Source: Chaenocephalus aceratus (taxonomy: Eukaryota > Chordata > Actinopteri > Perciformes > Channichthyidae). Taken from it: a stretch of 64,000 bases of DNA. A program made the position numbers and the translations under genes. Shown here one piece after another: positions 42,815 to 53,159 of this stretch (position 1 is the first letter of the stretch; each line of letters begins with the position of its first letter). The notes under the pieces were generated by a model. That model was not told the origin of the DNA. It did no database searches and saw only the letters and a program-made list of their open reading frames with translations. The stretch lies in the NCBI GenBank assembly GCA_023974075.1, contig CM043800.1:40306208-40370207 (forward strand), given 5' to 3'.

Positions 42815-43847
42815 AATAACAGTTTTAAGGTGGTTTTATGGTCTTTTAAATTGACTTATGCAAGTGGCTCATTTAGTTTAGTTTTTATTAGGGCGAGTGC
42901 AAGACGAGAGTTTACCATTGACGGAGGGAAACTCTCCCGACAGGCACAAGACCGGGTCTGTTATGAGTAATTTGCTTTTAAATGGCGTTTTTAAACCGAC
43001 GTTTTTAATTGTGTTTTAAGCAACTTATTTATGTGTTTTACAGAGCTTAATGTACACAACCGGCCCAGCTACCCGGGATATTAAGTGACCATTTCCCCGG
43101 CAGGATTAAGCTGAGTTGGAAATCTACTCTGTGGAAGTATGCCTTGTTTTTAACTCTTTCATTTTATATTGAATTGGTGAATGAGGCTGGCAACTAACAT
43201 GTTATGTTGTTTCCTTTTCAAAAGGACCAGGCCAGCCACTGTCCTATAGTGTTTCTTGTGTATTTTCTTGTGTATTTTCTTGTTCATTTTCTTCATGTGC
43301 ATCGTATGGCAGTATAATCATTTTATTATTTGTGTCGTAGGTTGCGCTCCTCTGCGGCGTAGGCCTGGGCCCGGGTGGAACCCTGCCTGCCTTCAGTTTA
43401 GGGACTGCACGGTGTGACACTTTCTTTTCTGTATGCTAAATATCTCACTGTTATTATTTTATAGAGATTGTGGTTTAAATATTGCATGCTTATGTTGTTT
43501 TGGTGTGTGGCTTTTCTTGTTTTTGTCCCTCACGATTAGCAGGCACTGCAACCCAGCAGACCAGGCCTGCCCAACTGAGGAGGGCAACTTATATATGTAT
43601 TGAATTATATTTGCCATTTTTATACTTTACATGAATCGATATTTTAAACGGTTTCCAAACACTTGTTAAATAAAGCTGTGTTATGTTTTTGGAATTCATG
43701 CCTCTGTCATAATTGAACTGATTAAGGGAAGCTTTAAAATCAATCCACGACTTACATTTAGGGTCCACGGGTTCCTCCTCCCCCTTAGCAGGAGGTGGCG
43801 TTGTCAGTGACTACCTTTACATATGGCAACCTCAGTCACGGTTACCA

Positions 43848-44215
43848 CAATATGATATGTCAATAAACCTTAGCTTAGAAAAGCTTGAAAGGGATATGCA
43901 AACTAGTCATTATATACAGTCTTTAATGAACTATTAGTAGAGAATAACGAATAATGAATATACTTTATAGGGATCCTATTAATATCTAATAATAAAATAA
44001 TAACATGCTTTAACCACTAGGTGTCCCTTTATGGTGTAAATACAGCCATTTACCAATTGGATCAAATATAAAAGTCAGCCGAATTAGTGTTGATACTGCA
44101 AGGAGACGTATTGTGTGAAAATAAATGTAAGATGTTGTTTAATTGCTTATATATTTATGATCCACGTCACATCTTCAGTTTTGGCGGCAGTTCTCCTGTT
44201 TGTCTAGAAGTCTTC
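43848..44215. repeat. Repeat R2, first part (inverted relative to R1)
   Basis: The reverse complement of R1/R3 sequence up to GTCTAGAAGTCTTC. Split from the rest (48855-49573) by the Gypsy insertion, with TCTTC duplicated on both sides. Confidence 0.85.
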
Positions 44216-44422
44216 TGTTGTAAGGTCATATCATTGCATGTTAGTTCACCAGTCCACTAGGTGGCACTGTGACCATGAAGTTGTTGCCGTTCCATAAGCA
44301 TAAAAGAAGAACCGGGAGCTATGTTGTTATGCTAAGTATGTGATGAACCGGTTGCAGCTCGGCGCTACCAGAAATAAATAAACTCCACTATGCTCACCAG
44401 AAGCCTCCTGTGAGTTACTACA
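44216..44422 (+). repeat. 5' LTR of the Ty3/Gypsy element
   Basis: 207 bp, begins TGTTGTAAGG and ends GAGTTACTACA. It is preceded by TCTTC (44211-44215). It differs from the right LTR by one substitution and a 2-base indel that I can see. It contains CCACTAGGTGGCAC (44254-44267), a CTCF-type core. The primer-binding-site candidate TGGCGACGAGGATAAAAG starts at 44426. Confidence 0.95.
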
Positions 44423-44540
44423 TAATGGCGACGAGGATAAAAGTACAGCAGATGCCTGGTGGAAATACACACAAATGAGCGAGACTGTGGAGTGGCTACG
44501 TTAACGGCACCAAACACCGGACAGTGGTGTGAGCTAGAAG

Positions 44541-45713
44541 ATGGCAGCGGCAATGGTAGGAAACACCGCTCCTTTTGATAGTCAATCCCAGACGTGGGAG
44601 GAATATTGTGAGGTTCTCCAATATTTCTTTGAAGCTAATGAGATCGAAGATGCAGGTCGGCAGAAAGCTATTTTGCTCAGTTCAGTTGGCAGTCAGACTT
44701 ACAGCCTTATGAGGGATCTTATCAGCCCGGCCAGGCCAGGAGAGAAGACGTTTGATGAGCTTGTTCAGCTGCTGAAAGACCATTTCAACCCCAAACCCAG
44801 TGAAATTGTACAGCGCTACAAATTTAACTCAAGAAGTAAGAAGCTGGGGGAAACAGTCATGGAGTATGTTGCTGTGCTAAGGAAATTAGCACAAGATTGT
44901 AACTATGGAGAAAAGTTAACAGAAATGCTGCGTGACAGGCTGGTCTGTGGGATTGGGGAGGATCGCATACAACGGCGATTGTTGTCAGAGCCGGATTTGA
45001 CCTTCGACAGGGCACTGAAGCTGGCCCAGGCTATTGAGACAGCCAGCAAGAATGTGAGAGACTTGCAGTCACTGGAGTCAGCACCCTCGCACATGAGAGC
45101 ACCTGAGGCAGTGCACAAGATGACGGCAAGGCAGAGCCCCAGTGAGCAGCAGCACCAGCATAAGGCTTGTTACAGGTGTGGCAGTGAGCAGCACATAGCT
45201 GGGGACTGTAGGTTTATTAAAGAAACCTGTCACAAGTGTGGGAAGATAGGCCATATTCAGAAAGTGTGTAGGTCAAAAGGCTCAGTTAGTGCTTCCCAAG
45301 CAAAAGGGGGTGGAGTATATCAGAGATATAAGCATGTGAAAACTCAGGGAGCAAACTATGTCAGCCAGGGGGAGGGCGAAAAAGATGACATAGACACAGA
45401 TGAGGTCATGTTCACTTTGTACAAAGTGGAGGAAATGGACATACCGGCAGAGGAGCCATTTCTAGAAACACTGACTATTAACGAAACTGAAACACAGTTT
45501 GAAGTAGACTCAGGATGTGGGGTAACAGTGGTGAACCACTCAGTGTACAAAACCTTATGGAGGGGAGAGGTACCAGCCTTACAACCCTGCAGAGTGAGAC
45601 TCAGAACATACACAGGACATAGGGTAAATGTTTTGGGAGCAGCTATGGTAAAAGTGCAGCACAAACAGTCAGTAAAAAATACTGGTGGTAGTTGTGCCAG
45701 GGACGGGCCCTAG
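44541..45713 (+). CDS. Gypsy gag and protease N-terminal part
   Basis: This 390-codon frame starts MAAAMVGNTAPFDSQSQTWE. The first 200 residues resemble vertebrate Gypsy/retrotransposon gag capsid (FFEANEIED, VGSQTYSLMRDLISPARPG, DHFNPKPSEIVQRYKFNSR). Two zinc knuckles follow, CYRCGSEQHIAGDC and CHKCGKIGHIQKVC, which bind the element's RNA. The aspartic protease starts near residue 320 with FEVDSGCGVTVV, carrying the D-S-G active site. The frame ends before the protease is complete; its last strand (PSLVGRNWIKKLG) is in the next frame, so a 1-nt shift lies around 45690. Capsid assembly and polyprotein processing are the expected roles. Confidence 0.85.
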   Translation: MAAAMVGNTAPFDSQSQTWEEYCEVLQYFFEANEIEDAGRQKAILLSSVGSQTYSLMRDLISPARPGEKTFDELVQLLKDHFNPKPSEIVQRYKFNSRSKKLGETVMEYVAVLRKLAQDCNYGEKLTEMLRDRLVCGIGEDRIQRRLLSEPDLTFDRALKLAQAIETASKNVRDLQSLESAPSHMRAPEAVHKMTARQSPSEQQHQHKACYRCGSEQHIAGDCRFIKETCHKCGKIGHIQKVCRSKGSVSASQAKGGGVYQRYKHVKTQGANYVSQGEGEKDDIDTDEVMFTLYKVEEMDIPAEEPFLETLTINETETQFEVDSGCGVTVVNHSVYKTLWRGEVPALQPCRVRLRTYTGHRVNVLGAAMVKVQHKQSVKNTGGSCARDGP

Positions 45714-47448
45714 TCTAGTTGGCAGGAACTGGATTAAGAAGCTAGGTTTGCAGTGGAGACCGGAAAGCCAGATTCACCATGTCAGGGAAGAGACATTGGA
45801 GGAGGTACTTGGGGAATATGAGGAGGTTTTCAAAGAGGAACTAGGGAAATTTAAAGGGCCCCCAGCTAAACTATATGTGGACAAGGAAGCAACCCCCAGG
45901 TTTTTTAAAGCTAGACCGGTCCCGTATGCGATGAGAGGAAGGGTTGAGGCCGAACTGGACCGTCTCCTAGCCCAGGAGATAATTGAACCGGTAAAATATG
46001 CCGAGTGGGCAGCGCCTGTGGTACCGGTGTTAAAACCAGATGACTCAGTAAGGTTGTGCGGTGATTACAAACTGACTGTAAATCGAGTATCAAAACTGGA
46101 GCAGTATCCCATTCCCAGAATTGAGGATTTGTTTGCCAACCTGTCAGGTGGACAGAAGTTCACAAAGCTAGATCTCAGTCATGCATATCACCAAATCCCT
46201 TTGGATGAAGAAGCAAAAACATATGTGACCATAAATACACACAAGGGCTTGTTCACGTATAAAGTGTTACCTTTCGGAGTATCATCTAGCCCAGCTATTT
46301 TTCAACGGACCATGGAGGGACTGCTACAGGGCATCCCTAGAGTGGCAATATTCTTGGATGACATCCTGCTGACAGGGAAAGACGACAAAGAGCATTGCAG
46401 ACTCTTGTCCTTGTGTTGAAACGGCTACAGGAGGCCGGTCTCAGGCTCAAAAGAACCAAGTGTTCGTTCATGAGTGAGGAAGTGATGTTTCTAGGTCATA
46501 AGGTGGATGCTACAGGACTGCACCCTGTGCATGAGAAGGTGGAAGCCATCAAGGATGCACACACACCCCACCTTCAAATGTGACAGAGCTCAAAGCATAT
46601 CTAGGACTGTTAAACTATTATAACAAGTTCCTGCCCAGTCTGTCAACCATCCTTGCTCCAGTGCACAAACTGCTAAAAAAGACACAAAGTGGCAGTGGGA
46701 AGATGCACAACAGACAGTGTTTGAAAAGTCAAAAGACATGATGCAGTCAGCTGAAGTGTTGGTGCATTATGACCCAGAGAAGGACATTGTGCTATCATGT
46801 GACGCATCACCATATGGACTAGGTGTTGTGCTCTCACATCGCATGCCAGATGGAACTGAAAGACCCATTGGATTTACATCACGGACATTAAATGCTGCAG
46901 AGAAAAACTACTCACAACTTGACAAGGAAGGACTGGCCGTGATTTTTGGAATAAAACGCTTCCACAAGTACATCTATGGACGGAAGTTTACTATAGTGAC
47001 GGATCACAAGCCCCTGTTGTCACTTTTCAGTGAGATGCGAGCAGTACCCCAAATGGCATCACCGAGGATCCAACGTTGGGCCGTGAGCTTGAGAGCCTAT
47101 GAATACACCATAGTGTACAAAGAAGGGAAGTACCACAACAATGCAGACGCACTGAGCCGCCTGCCCCTACCAGAGAAACCTGACCTGGGGAGGCCAGAAG
47201 AGAGGGTTCTCATGCTGGAGAGTTCTGACATCACACTTGTGACTGCTGACCAAGTGAAAGTATCTACAGACAAGGATCCAGTACTCTCACGGGTGCGGGA
47301 ATTGGTCAACAGAGGCTGGTCATCAGAATTAAAAGAGATTGAGTTTGGCCCTTATGCAGTGAGGAAACATGAACTCAGTATCCAAAATGGTGTGTGTTGT
47401 GGGGCGCAAGAGTTATTGTGCCAAAGCCAGGCCAAGAAAGTGTTTTGA
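45685..47448 (+). pseudogene. Gypsy pol: protease end, reverse transcriptase, RNase H (frameshifted)
   Basis: 45685-46419 holds reverse transcriptase blocks KLDLSHAYHQIPLDEEA, KVLPFGVSSSPAIFQ and AIFLDDILLTG, in which the DD of FLDD is the catalytic pair. The frame then shifts by single bases near 46400, 46575 and 46680. Thumb and connection motifs (CSFMSEEVMFLGHKVDATGL; AYLGLLNYYNKFLPSLSTI) lie in successive frames. From 46717 a 243-codon frame carries RNase H (SCDASPYGLGVVLSH, YSQLDKEGLAVIFGIKRFHK, IVTDHKPLLSLF, YHNNADALSRLPLP). This enzyme copies element RNA into DNA. The single-base breaks contrast with the near-identical LTRs. Confidence 0.88.
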
Positions 47449-48497
47449 GACAGCTTCATCAATGCCATCCAGGAGTGTCCAGGATGAAAGCACTGGCTAG
47501 GAGCTATGTATGGTGGCCAAAGCTCGACAAGGATAGAGAGGATACTGTCAAGTCCTGTATAACATGTCAAGAGCACCGAAATGTTCCGGCACCAGCTCCG
47601 TTACACCCCTGGGATTGGCCTGATAAGCCCTGGAGTCGTATTCATGTGGATTATGCTGGGCCATTCATGGGGAAGATGTTTTTTGTGCTCATCGATGCAC
47701 ACTCAAAATGGATGGATGTGGTTCCAGTCAATTCTGCCACTTCAGCCACTACAATTGAGTGCCTGCGTACCAGTTTCAGTAACCATGGACTGCCCGAATT
47801 GTTGGTGTCTGATAATGGCACCTGTTTCATCAGCACAGAGTTCGAAGATTTCCTGAAAAGAAATGGTATCCGTCATGTGACCTCGGCACCCTATCACGCC
47901 TCCAGTAACGGGTTAGCAGAGAGAGGGGTACAGACATTTAAAAGGATGATGAAAAAATGTCCAGAAGGCACACTGACAGCCAAGGTAGCCAGAGTGTTAT
48001 TTAGTTATCGTGTGACTCCTCAGACTACAACAGGTCTGTCACCAGCAGAGCTGCTTCTCGGGAGGAAGCTACGTTGCTGTTTGGATTCAATTCATCCAGA
48101 TCTGTGCATGAAGGTGAAAGAAAAACATGAAAGACAACAGACTGACTCGACTCAGCTAAGTCAGGCAGCCGAAAAAGGAGAGACATGGCAGGACGTTGAG
48201 AATGTGGTGCTCAGTGGGGACGAGTTGGAAGAGCCAGCAGCTACAGAAGCTGCAGCAGCGGAGAAGGTCCATGGAACTGTGGAAAATACAAGTCCAGGGA
48301 AGAGACAGTCAAACAGAGAGCCAGCAGCTACAGAAGCTGCAGCAGCAGAGAAGGTCCATGGAACTGTGGAAAATACAAGTCCAGGGAAGAGACAGTCAAA
48401 CAGAGAGCCAGCAGCTACAGAAGCTGCAGCAGCAGAGAAGGTCCATGGAACTGTGGAAAATACAAGTCCAGGGAAGAGACGCGGTCAAAAAGAGTGA
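47394..48497 (+). CDS. Gypsy integrase with a C-terminal 29-residue tandem repeat
   Basis: 367-codon frame. The N-terminal HHCC zinc domain is complete (QLHQCHPG, then CITCQEH). The DDE core shows IHVDYAGP (first Asp), VSDNGTCF (second Asp) and NGLAERGVQ (Glu). RVTPQTTTGLSPAELLLGRK ends the core. The usual GPY/F domain that should follow is not visible. Instead the frame passes through a charged stretch and three tandem copies of a 29-residue unit starting EPAATEAAAAEKVHGTVENT (87-bp DNA units at 48231, 48318 and 48405), then stops at 48497. Integrase would insert the cDNA. Its start overlaps the preceding frame, so translation here requires a frameshift or internal start. Confidence 0.88.
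   Translation: MLWGARVIVPKPGQESVLRQLHQCHPGVSRMKALARSYVWWPKLDKDREDTVKSCITCQEHRNVPAPAPLHPWDWPDKPWSRIHVDYAGPFMGKMFFVLIDAHSKWMDVVPVNSATSATTIECLRTSFSNHGLPELLVSDNGTCFISTEFEDFLKRNGIRHVTSAPYHASSNGLAERGVQTFKRMMKKCPEGTLTAKVARVLFSYRVTPQTTTGLSPAELLLGRKLRCCLDSIHPDLCMKVKEKHERQQTDSTQLSQAAEKGETWQDVENVVLSGDELEEPAATEAAAAEKVHGTVENTSPGKRQSNREPAATEAAAAEKVHGTVENTSPGKRQSNREPAATEAAAAEKVHGTVENTSPGKRRGQKE
48231..48491 (+). repeat. Three tandem 87-bp repeats at the end of Gypsy integrase
   Basis: Units start at GAGCCAGCAG (48231, 48318, 48405). Copies 2 and 3 appear identical; copy 1 differs by one G for A in the AGCAGCGGAG segment; copy 3 diverges in its last bases. Their length preserves the reading frame. Confidence 0.97.
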
Positions 48498-48640
48498 CTA
48501 AGTTACCCAGTTACCTTAAAGACTTCCAGCTGGGCTAAGAAGGGAATAGATACTACTGTTGTGAGTCACCAGTTAGGTTTAAAAATAATTTGTTACAATG
48601 TTCCTGTTAGATGTATATAACCTGCTTGAGGGGAAGGGGA

Positions 48641-48849
48641 TGTTGTAAGGTCATATCATTGCATGTTAGTTCACCAGTCCACTAGGTGGCACTGTGACCA
48701 TGAAGTTGTTGCCGTTCCATAAGCATAAAAGAAGAACTGGGAGCTATGTTGTTATGCTAAGTATGTGATGAACCGGAGTTGCAGCTCGGCGCTACCAGAA
48801 ATAAATAAACTCCACTATGCTCACCAGAAGCCTCCTGTGAGTTACTACA
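48641..48849 (+). repeat. 3' LTR of the Ty3/Gypsy element
   Basis: 209 bp, preceded by the polypurine tract GAGGGGAAGGGGA (48628-48640) and followed by the duplicated TCTTC (48850-48854). It contains the same CCACTAGGTGGCAC motif at 48679-48692. Confidence 0.95.
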
Positions 48850-48854
48850 TCTTC

Positions 48855-49573
48855 TCAGCAGGGCTCTATAAATAGAGAATTACGGCAGATATGTAATATG
48901 TAATGCAGCCGAACCGTGTATTACAATACCGTTATGTGATGACTTTCAAAGAGAAAAGCAAGCACACTCGGAATAAAGTATTATTGTATTTTTAAAAGAC
49001 GTTTTCAGATTTCACATCACATAAACACCAAATCCCAGCATGCATTGCGGCTAAACCATCCAATCATCGAGCTGAGGATCTTGCCTAGTCTGTTTCCAGT
49101 TTCGTTTATGACCGATGTATTTTGTTATACACACATTCCTTCACATTTACATTTTAATTTGCATTAAAGTATTTCGTGAGGCCTTCTAACATGTTTTTAA
49201 ATATAACTACGGTTGTAGTTGAAGAGTTTGTAAATTAACATGAACCGAAGCTGTTGCCTGGCAACTCAATCGCACAACGTCACGTCCGTTAATTCCACAT
49301 TCACACACACGGATTAACATCGATTTAATACATTAATGTAGCCTTTGTTTCTGCTAAAAGAGGTGTCGACCAGCTGGGGCAACAAGAAAATCGGCGTAAT
49401 CGAGTGTGACTATTACAAAATAAATCATTACGTCGGAGTAGCATTTTGTTGGTATTTCCGGTTATTTCTCCACTGGTTAACAATACCGTGTAACTGTCAC
49501 GTTTGAAATCGTGACATCTTCACGTCTCCCAGCATGGTAAATCGTCACATGTTCACGTCTTGCCGTGATACCG
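48855..49573. repeat. Repeat R2, second part (inverted relative to R1)
   Basis: Reverse complement of R1 from ATAGAGCCCTGCTAAGAAG back to GGTATCACGGCAAGACG. Very similar in sequence to R1. Joined directly to repeat S copy 2. Confidence 0.88.
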
Positions 49574-49716
49574 GAGGAGGCAGCGGGAGGGTTAACTCAG
49601 CCTCTGAGAAGAGGAGAGCCCCCGCCTTTCACGCACCGCTTTCATGCACCGCCTTCACTGTGTTTACCTTCAGAATCATTAGAAAGGCTAAAGAGCGGTC
49701 TGGCTGATGTGTTTAA
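49574..49716. repeat. Repeat S, copy 2 (without the Harbinger-like insertion)
   Basis: Direct copy of 39135-39292 ending GATGTGTTTAACC, the intact form of the site that is occupied by the Harbinger-like element at 39295. Confidence 0.85.
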
Positions 49717-49916
49717 CCATACCACACTTCTACACACACACACGATTTAAACGCAGACTTTTGTTCCTCCATGTTACGTTGTTATTGTTTCACTGACCGG
49801 ACCCGCACATTTTTTTCAAACGCTCCCCTTTTTAGTCCATCTGCGCGGTTTTGTGCGCTGTGATGATTCGGCTGTACCTTTAGTAATGAATTATAAATGT
49901 TGTGTGGAAATCTTTC

Positions 49917-50363
49917 CACCAATAACTCCAATAAGTAATCCAAAATGTATTCACTTTAGGTTTACGAAAGTAACTGTAATCAGATTACTCGTTTTTCAAA
50001 TGTAACGCGAGCTGAACAGTTACTTGATTTTTGTATTCTGATTACGTAATACATGTATTCCGTTACAACCCAACCCTGGCCTCACCCCACTGGGCTGGGC
50101 CGGAACACTTACAAATGTGGGCCGGTAGGATTTAGGAAAACAAATAAAATAAAAATTGTTATACACTTTTTTTTTTTTGTTGGCCCTCCGGCCCACACAC
50201 AGCACCGGCCCACCGGGGAAATTCCCGGTATTCCCAATGGCCAGTCCGCCCCTGGCTGTAAATATAATAGGCTTGTTTGAGACAAGCAAGACCTGCGCAG
50301 TTGCGATCACCGTCTTGCTAGTGCGTTGCATGATGGTTAGTCATTTTGTCCGACTTGCTCTGG
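49917..50363. mobile_element. Cluster of hAT-like termini and a copy of the TAGGCTTGTTTGAGAC element end
   Basis: 49917-50073 is the fish hAT-like terminus AATGTAACGCGAGCTGAACA through CGTTACAACCCAACCCTGG. 50075-50256 ends GGCCAGTCCGCCCCTGG, matching 37387 in inverse. 50272-50363 begins TAGGCTTGTTTGAGAC and matches the right end of the element at 21225-22117, in reverse. It is cut off by the foldback element at 50364. Confidence 0.55.
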
Positions 50364-51317
50364 CAACACACTCTCACTCCCTAAGCGTCCAATAGCGACG
50401 TTTGGTCAGTGTCCGTGGCGTCCAATTGTGACGCTCCTAGGCTCCTTCAGCGTCATAAAGGGACGCAAATAGCTTTCAACACTGATTGCAATGTATTCCC
50501 ATCTGCGTCGGGATGTGACGCTCATGGAAGCACGGCATTCGTTTATGTCGACTGCCCTTAAAGGCAATGTGAGCGTCCATTCCCATTGGATAACGGAGAA
50601 TTGTACACCCGGAAGTAAGTATTCCTCTTACTGTCGATTGATTTTACAGTGATATCTGCCACTACTCATCCTTGTATCCTTGTATCCTTGTATCCTTGTT
50701 AATTACACAAATGATTGGTTTAAATTGTGTGCAATGCTTTTGTATTTTTCCCCTTCGATTCGGAGAAACAAATATTTTTTCTGAGTAAAGGATGGCAAAA
50801 GACACTACACTACCCAGAATCCCCAGCTATGGTCACATGATCTTCAAATTTCTCCCTGCAGAAAAAGAAAAACATGGCCGAACTTCGTTTTATTCTGGGT
50901 GGAAAATGCCTATTTTAAAGTTTAGTTTGGCCATTAAAATGCGTTTTGATGTCATTTGATGCGAGAAAAATATGAGTTGTTATGTCAGATTACTGTGTGC
51001 AGTGGATGTACATGATCTTTAGTTTGCTAGTTATTACGAAGATTACTTCAGGAAATCGCGACGCTTTTCATTGTTCCCAAGGTGGTTGCTAGGGACGCTG
51101 CTATCGATATTATTTCTGTTATGTTGTGTAACTGTTTAATGGTGTTATCTTTATTACTACCCCCGTCCCCGTCAATGTATAGTGTTTGGGCCACAGCCTA
51201 AACATATTAGTTTAACAAAATCCGCATCTAAAGATACGTTATTTCCCCCGGTGCAATTCCAGTCTCACATCTCACAGCACATCGTCTTTAAACAAATACC
51301 GGGAAAAACAGAACCGA

Positions 51318-52040
51318 AAATATTTTTAAAAAAATAATAATAATATACTTTATTCCGAGTGTGCTTGCTTTTCTCTTTGAAAGTCATCACATAACGGCAT
51401 TGTAATACACGGTTCGGCTTGCATACATATTACATATCTGCCGGTAGTTCTGTATTTATAGAGCCCGATGAGAAGACAAACATGAGGAAACTGAAAACGT
51501 GACGTGGATCATAAATATATCAGCCATTAAACAACATCTTACATTTCTTTTCACACAATACGTCTCCTTGCAGTATCAACACTAATTCGGCTCACTTTTA
51601 TATGCTGTATTTACACCATAAAGGTGCACAGCTGATATAAAGGGAACACCTGGTGGTTAAAGCATGTTATTGAATTTCATTATTTTTATTATTAGATATT
51701 AATACGATCCCTATAAAGTATATTCATTACTCGTTATTCTCTACTAATAGTTATTAAAGACTGTATGTAATGACCTTATTTTGCACATCCCTTCAAGATT
51801 TCATGATTTTCTAAGGTTTATATTGACATATTATATAGCCTACACAACTGTGGTGTAGTTCTGCACTGAATGAAAAACGTGGGTTGCAGTTTCTCATAGT
51901 GCATTACAAGACATCAATCAATATTTGTGCATACCTCCGGCAATGTTAACTATGTTGAAGCACTTATTTTAACTGATATTATACATAATGTATTATACTC
52001 ATAAGATGTATGTAGATATTTTCATCTCCGGCCTTGTCAG
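51318..52040. repeat. Repeat R3, inside the foldback element
   Basis: Same orientation as R1: ACTTTATTCCGAGTGTGCTT, GTCATCACATAACGGC, ACCTGGTGGTTAAAGCA and AAGTATATTCATTACTCG match R1 and/or R2. It lacks the first 570 bp of R1. Confidence 0.8.
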
Positions 52041-52785
52041 GTATTGAACAATCAATAAATAAAGAACACAGAATTGTTGAATATAAAACACAGAATTTGT
52101 GTTATTATACTAAATGATTTTCAAATAAACACAACTGCATATTTAACTGTTACACATGCTGATGTAACGCAAATGTTCCAACTTGGGATCAATAAAGTAT
52201 ATCTTATCTTAAGCTGATCGATGGCTACTGCCATATTTGCAAAATGTGCCTCTGAACCTTGACAAGTGCATGTTTCAGGCTTATCAATTAATGTAATGTA
52301 ATGTTATCACAGGGGTCACACACATAAGACCAGCTGTTAAATAAAGCTCTTCTGACCTTAGCTGGCATGTGCGTATATATATTAATACTGCCCATAATGG
52401 GCACAAGAAATGTTCACCCATTTATTAATTATATGTTTTAAATGTGAGTGTTTCCTGTCCCCTAAACCTCCAGGGATGTACACAGTTTTAATACTGGCAA
52501 CTTCTTATTATGGGAAATACGAAAACGTCTTTTAAAACTACAACTCCCAGTAGAGACGTGCCATAGAGAACATGTTGCGAAACAGAATAGCCAGCATGTG
52601 TAGTTCTGGGGACGGGGTGGGGGAGGGGGGACGCGGTGGACCCGTTCAAATCCAGTTTTGGACAGTCTGCCGTGGTTCCATCCCATTTCAAGTGCTGTTC
52701 GAGAATCGGCTTAACCCTCGGAGCACACTCTCCAATCACAGAGCTTGAGGACTATCACGGGGTTTGTCAAGAGCACATGGTGTAG
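52041..52785. other. Foldback interior, right part, with LINE-like tail
   Basis: TTGGGATCAATAAAGTATATC followed by TTATCTTA (about 52187-52211) resembles a retroposon 3' tail. 52530-52550 contains the CTACAACTCCCAG motif common in fish short elements. No gene is seen. Confidence 0.4.
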
Positions 52786-53159
52786 TCCAAACGATAGCTG
52801 GGGATTCTGGGTAGTGTAGTGTCTTCTGCTATCCTTTACTCCTGGGAATGGACGCTCACATTACCTTTAAGGGCAGCCGACATAAACGAATGCCGTGCTT
52901 CCATGAGCGTCAAATCCCGACGCAGATGGGAATACATTGCAATCAGTTGAAAGCTATTTATGACGCTGAAGGAGCCTAGGAGCGTCACAATTGGACGCCA
53001 CGGACACTGACCAAACGTCGCTATTGGACGCTTAGGGAGTGAGAGTGTGTTGGTTATACAGACCCGAAGGTTTTACAGCCTGGACATACAGGTTTAGATA
53101 TGCAGAAATAAACATGAGCCGCGGGGCGACATACGTGCTGACATGCTAAGAACCACCAC

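Larger units (their letters stand above)
41836..43690 (+). ncRNA. Possible spliced non-coding transcription unit (weak)
   Basis: A TATA-like CCATAAAAAG (41832) precedes a pyrimidine-rich start (GTCTCTCTTGGCTGC) and a consensus donor CACAAAG/GTAGGA at 41908. A hAT-like element is inserted just downstream, in what would be the intron. Far downstream AAATAAAGC (about 43668) gives a polyadenylation signal. No coding frame over 60 codons that I recognise lies between. It may equally be an unknown repeat. Confidence 0.2.
50364..53052. mobile_element. Foldback-type element with about 0.27-kb inverted arms
   Basis: 50364-50585 (CAACACACTCTCACTCCCTA onward) is matched by the reverse complement at 52845-53052. 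The pairing continues between 50774-50830 and 52786-52842 (ACACTACACTACCCAGAATC). The left arm has an extra 188 bp containing a triple CCTTGTATCCTTGTAT repeat. Each arm is rich in GCGTC/GACGC motifs. No transposase is recognised. The interior contains repeat R3. Superfamily unknown. Confidence 0.75.

Noticed and set aside
48231..48491. CRISPR-like repeat array
   Set aside because: Units are contiguous, coding and without spacers; the genome is vertebrate.
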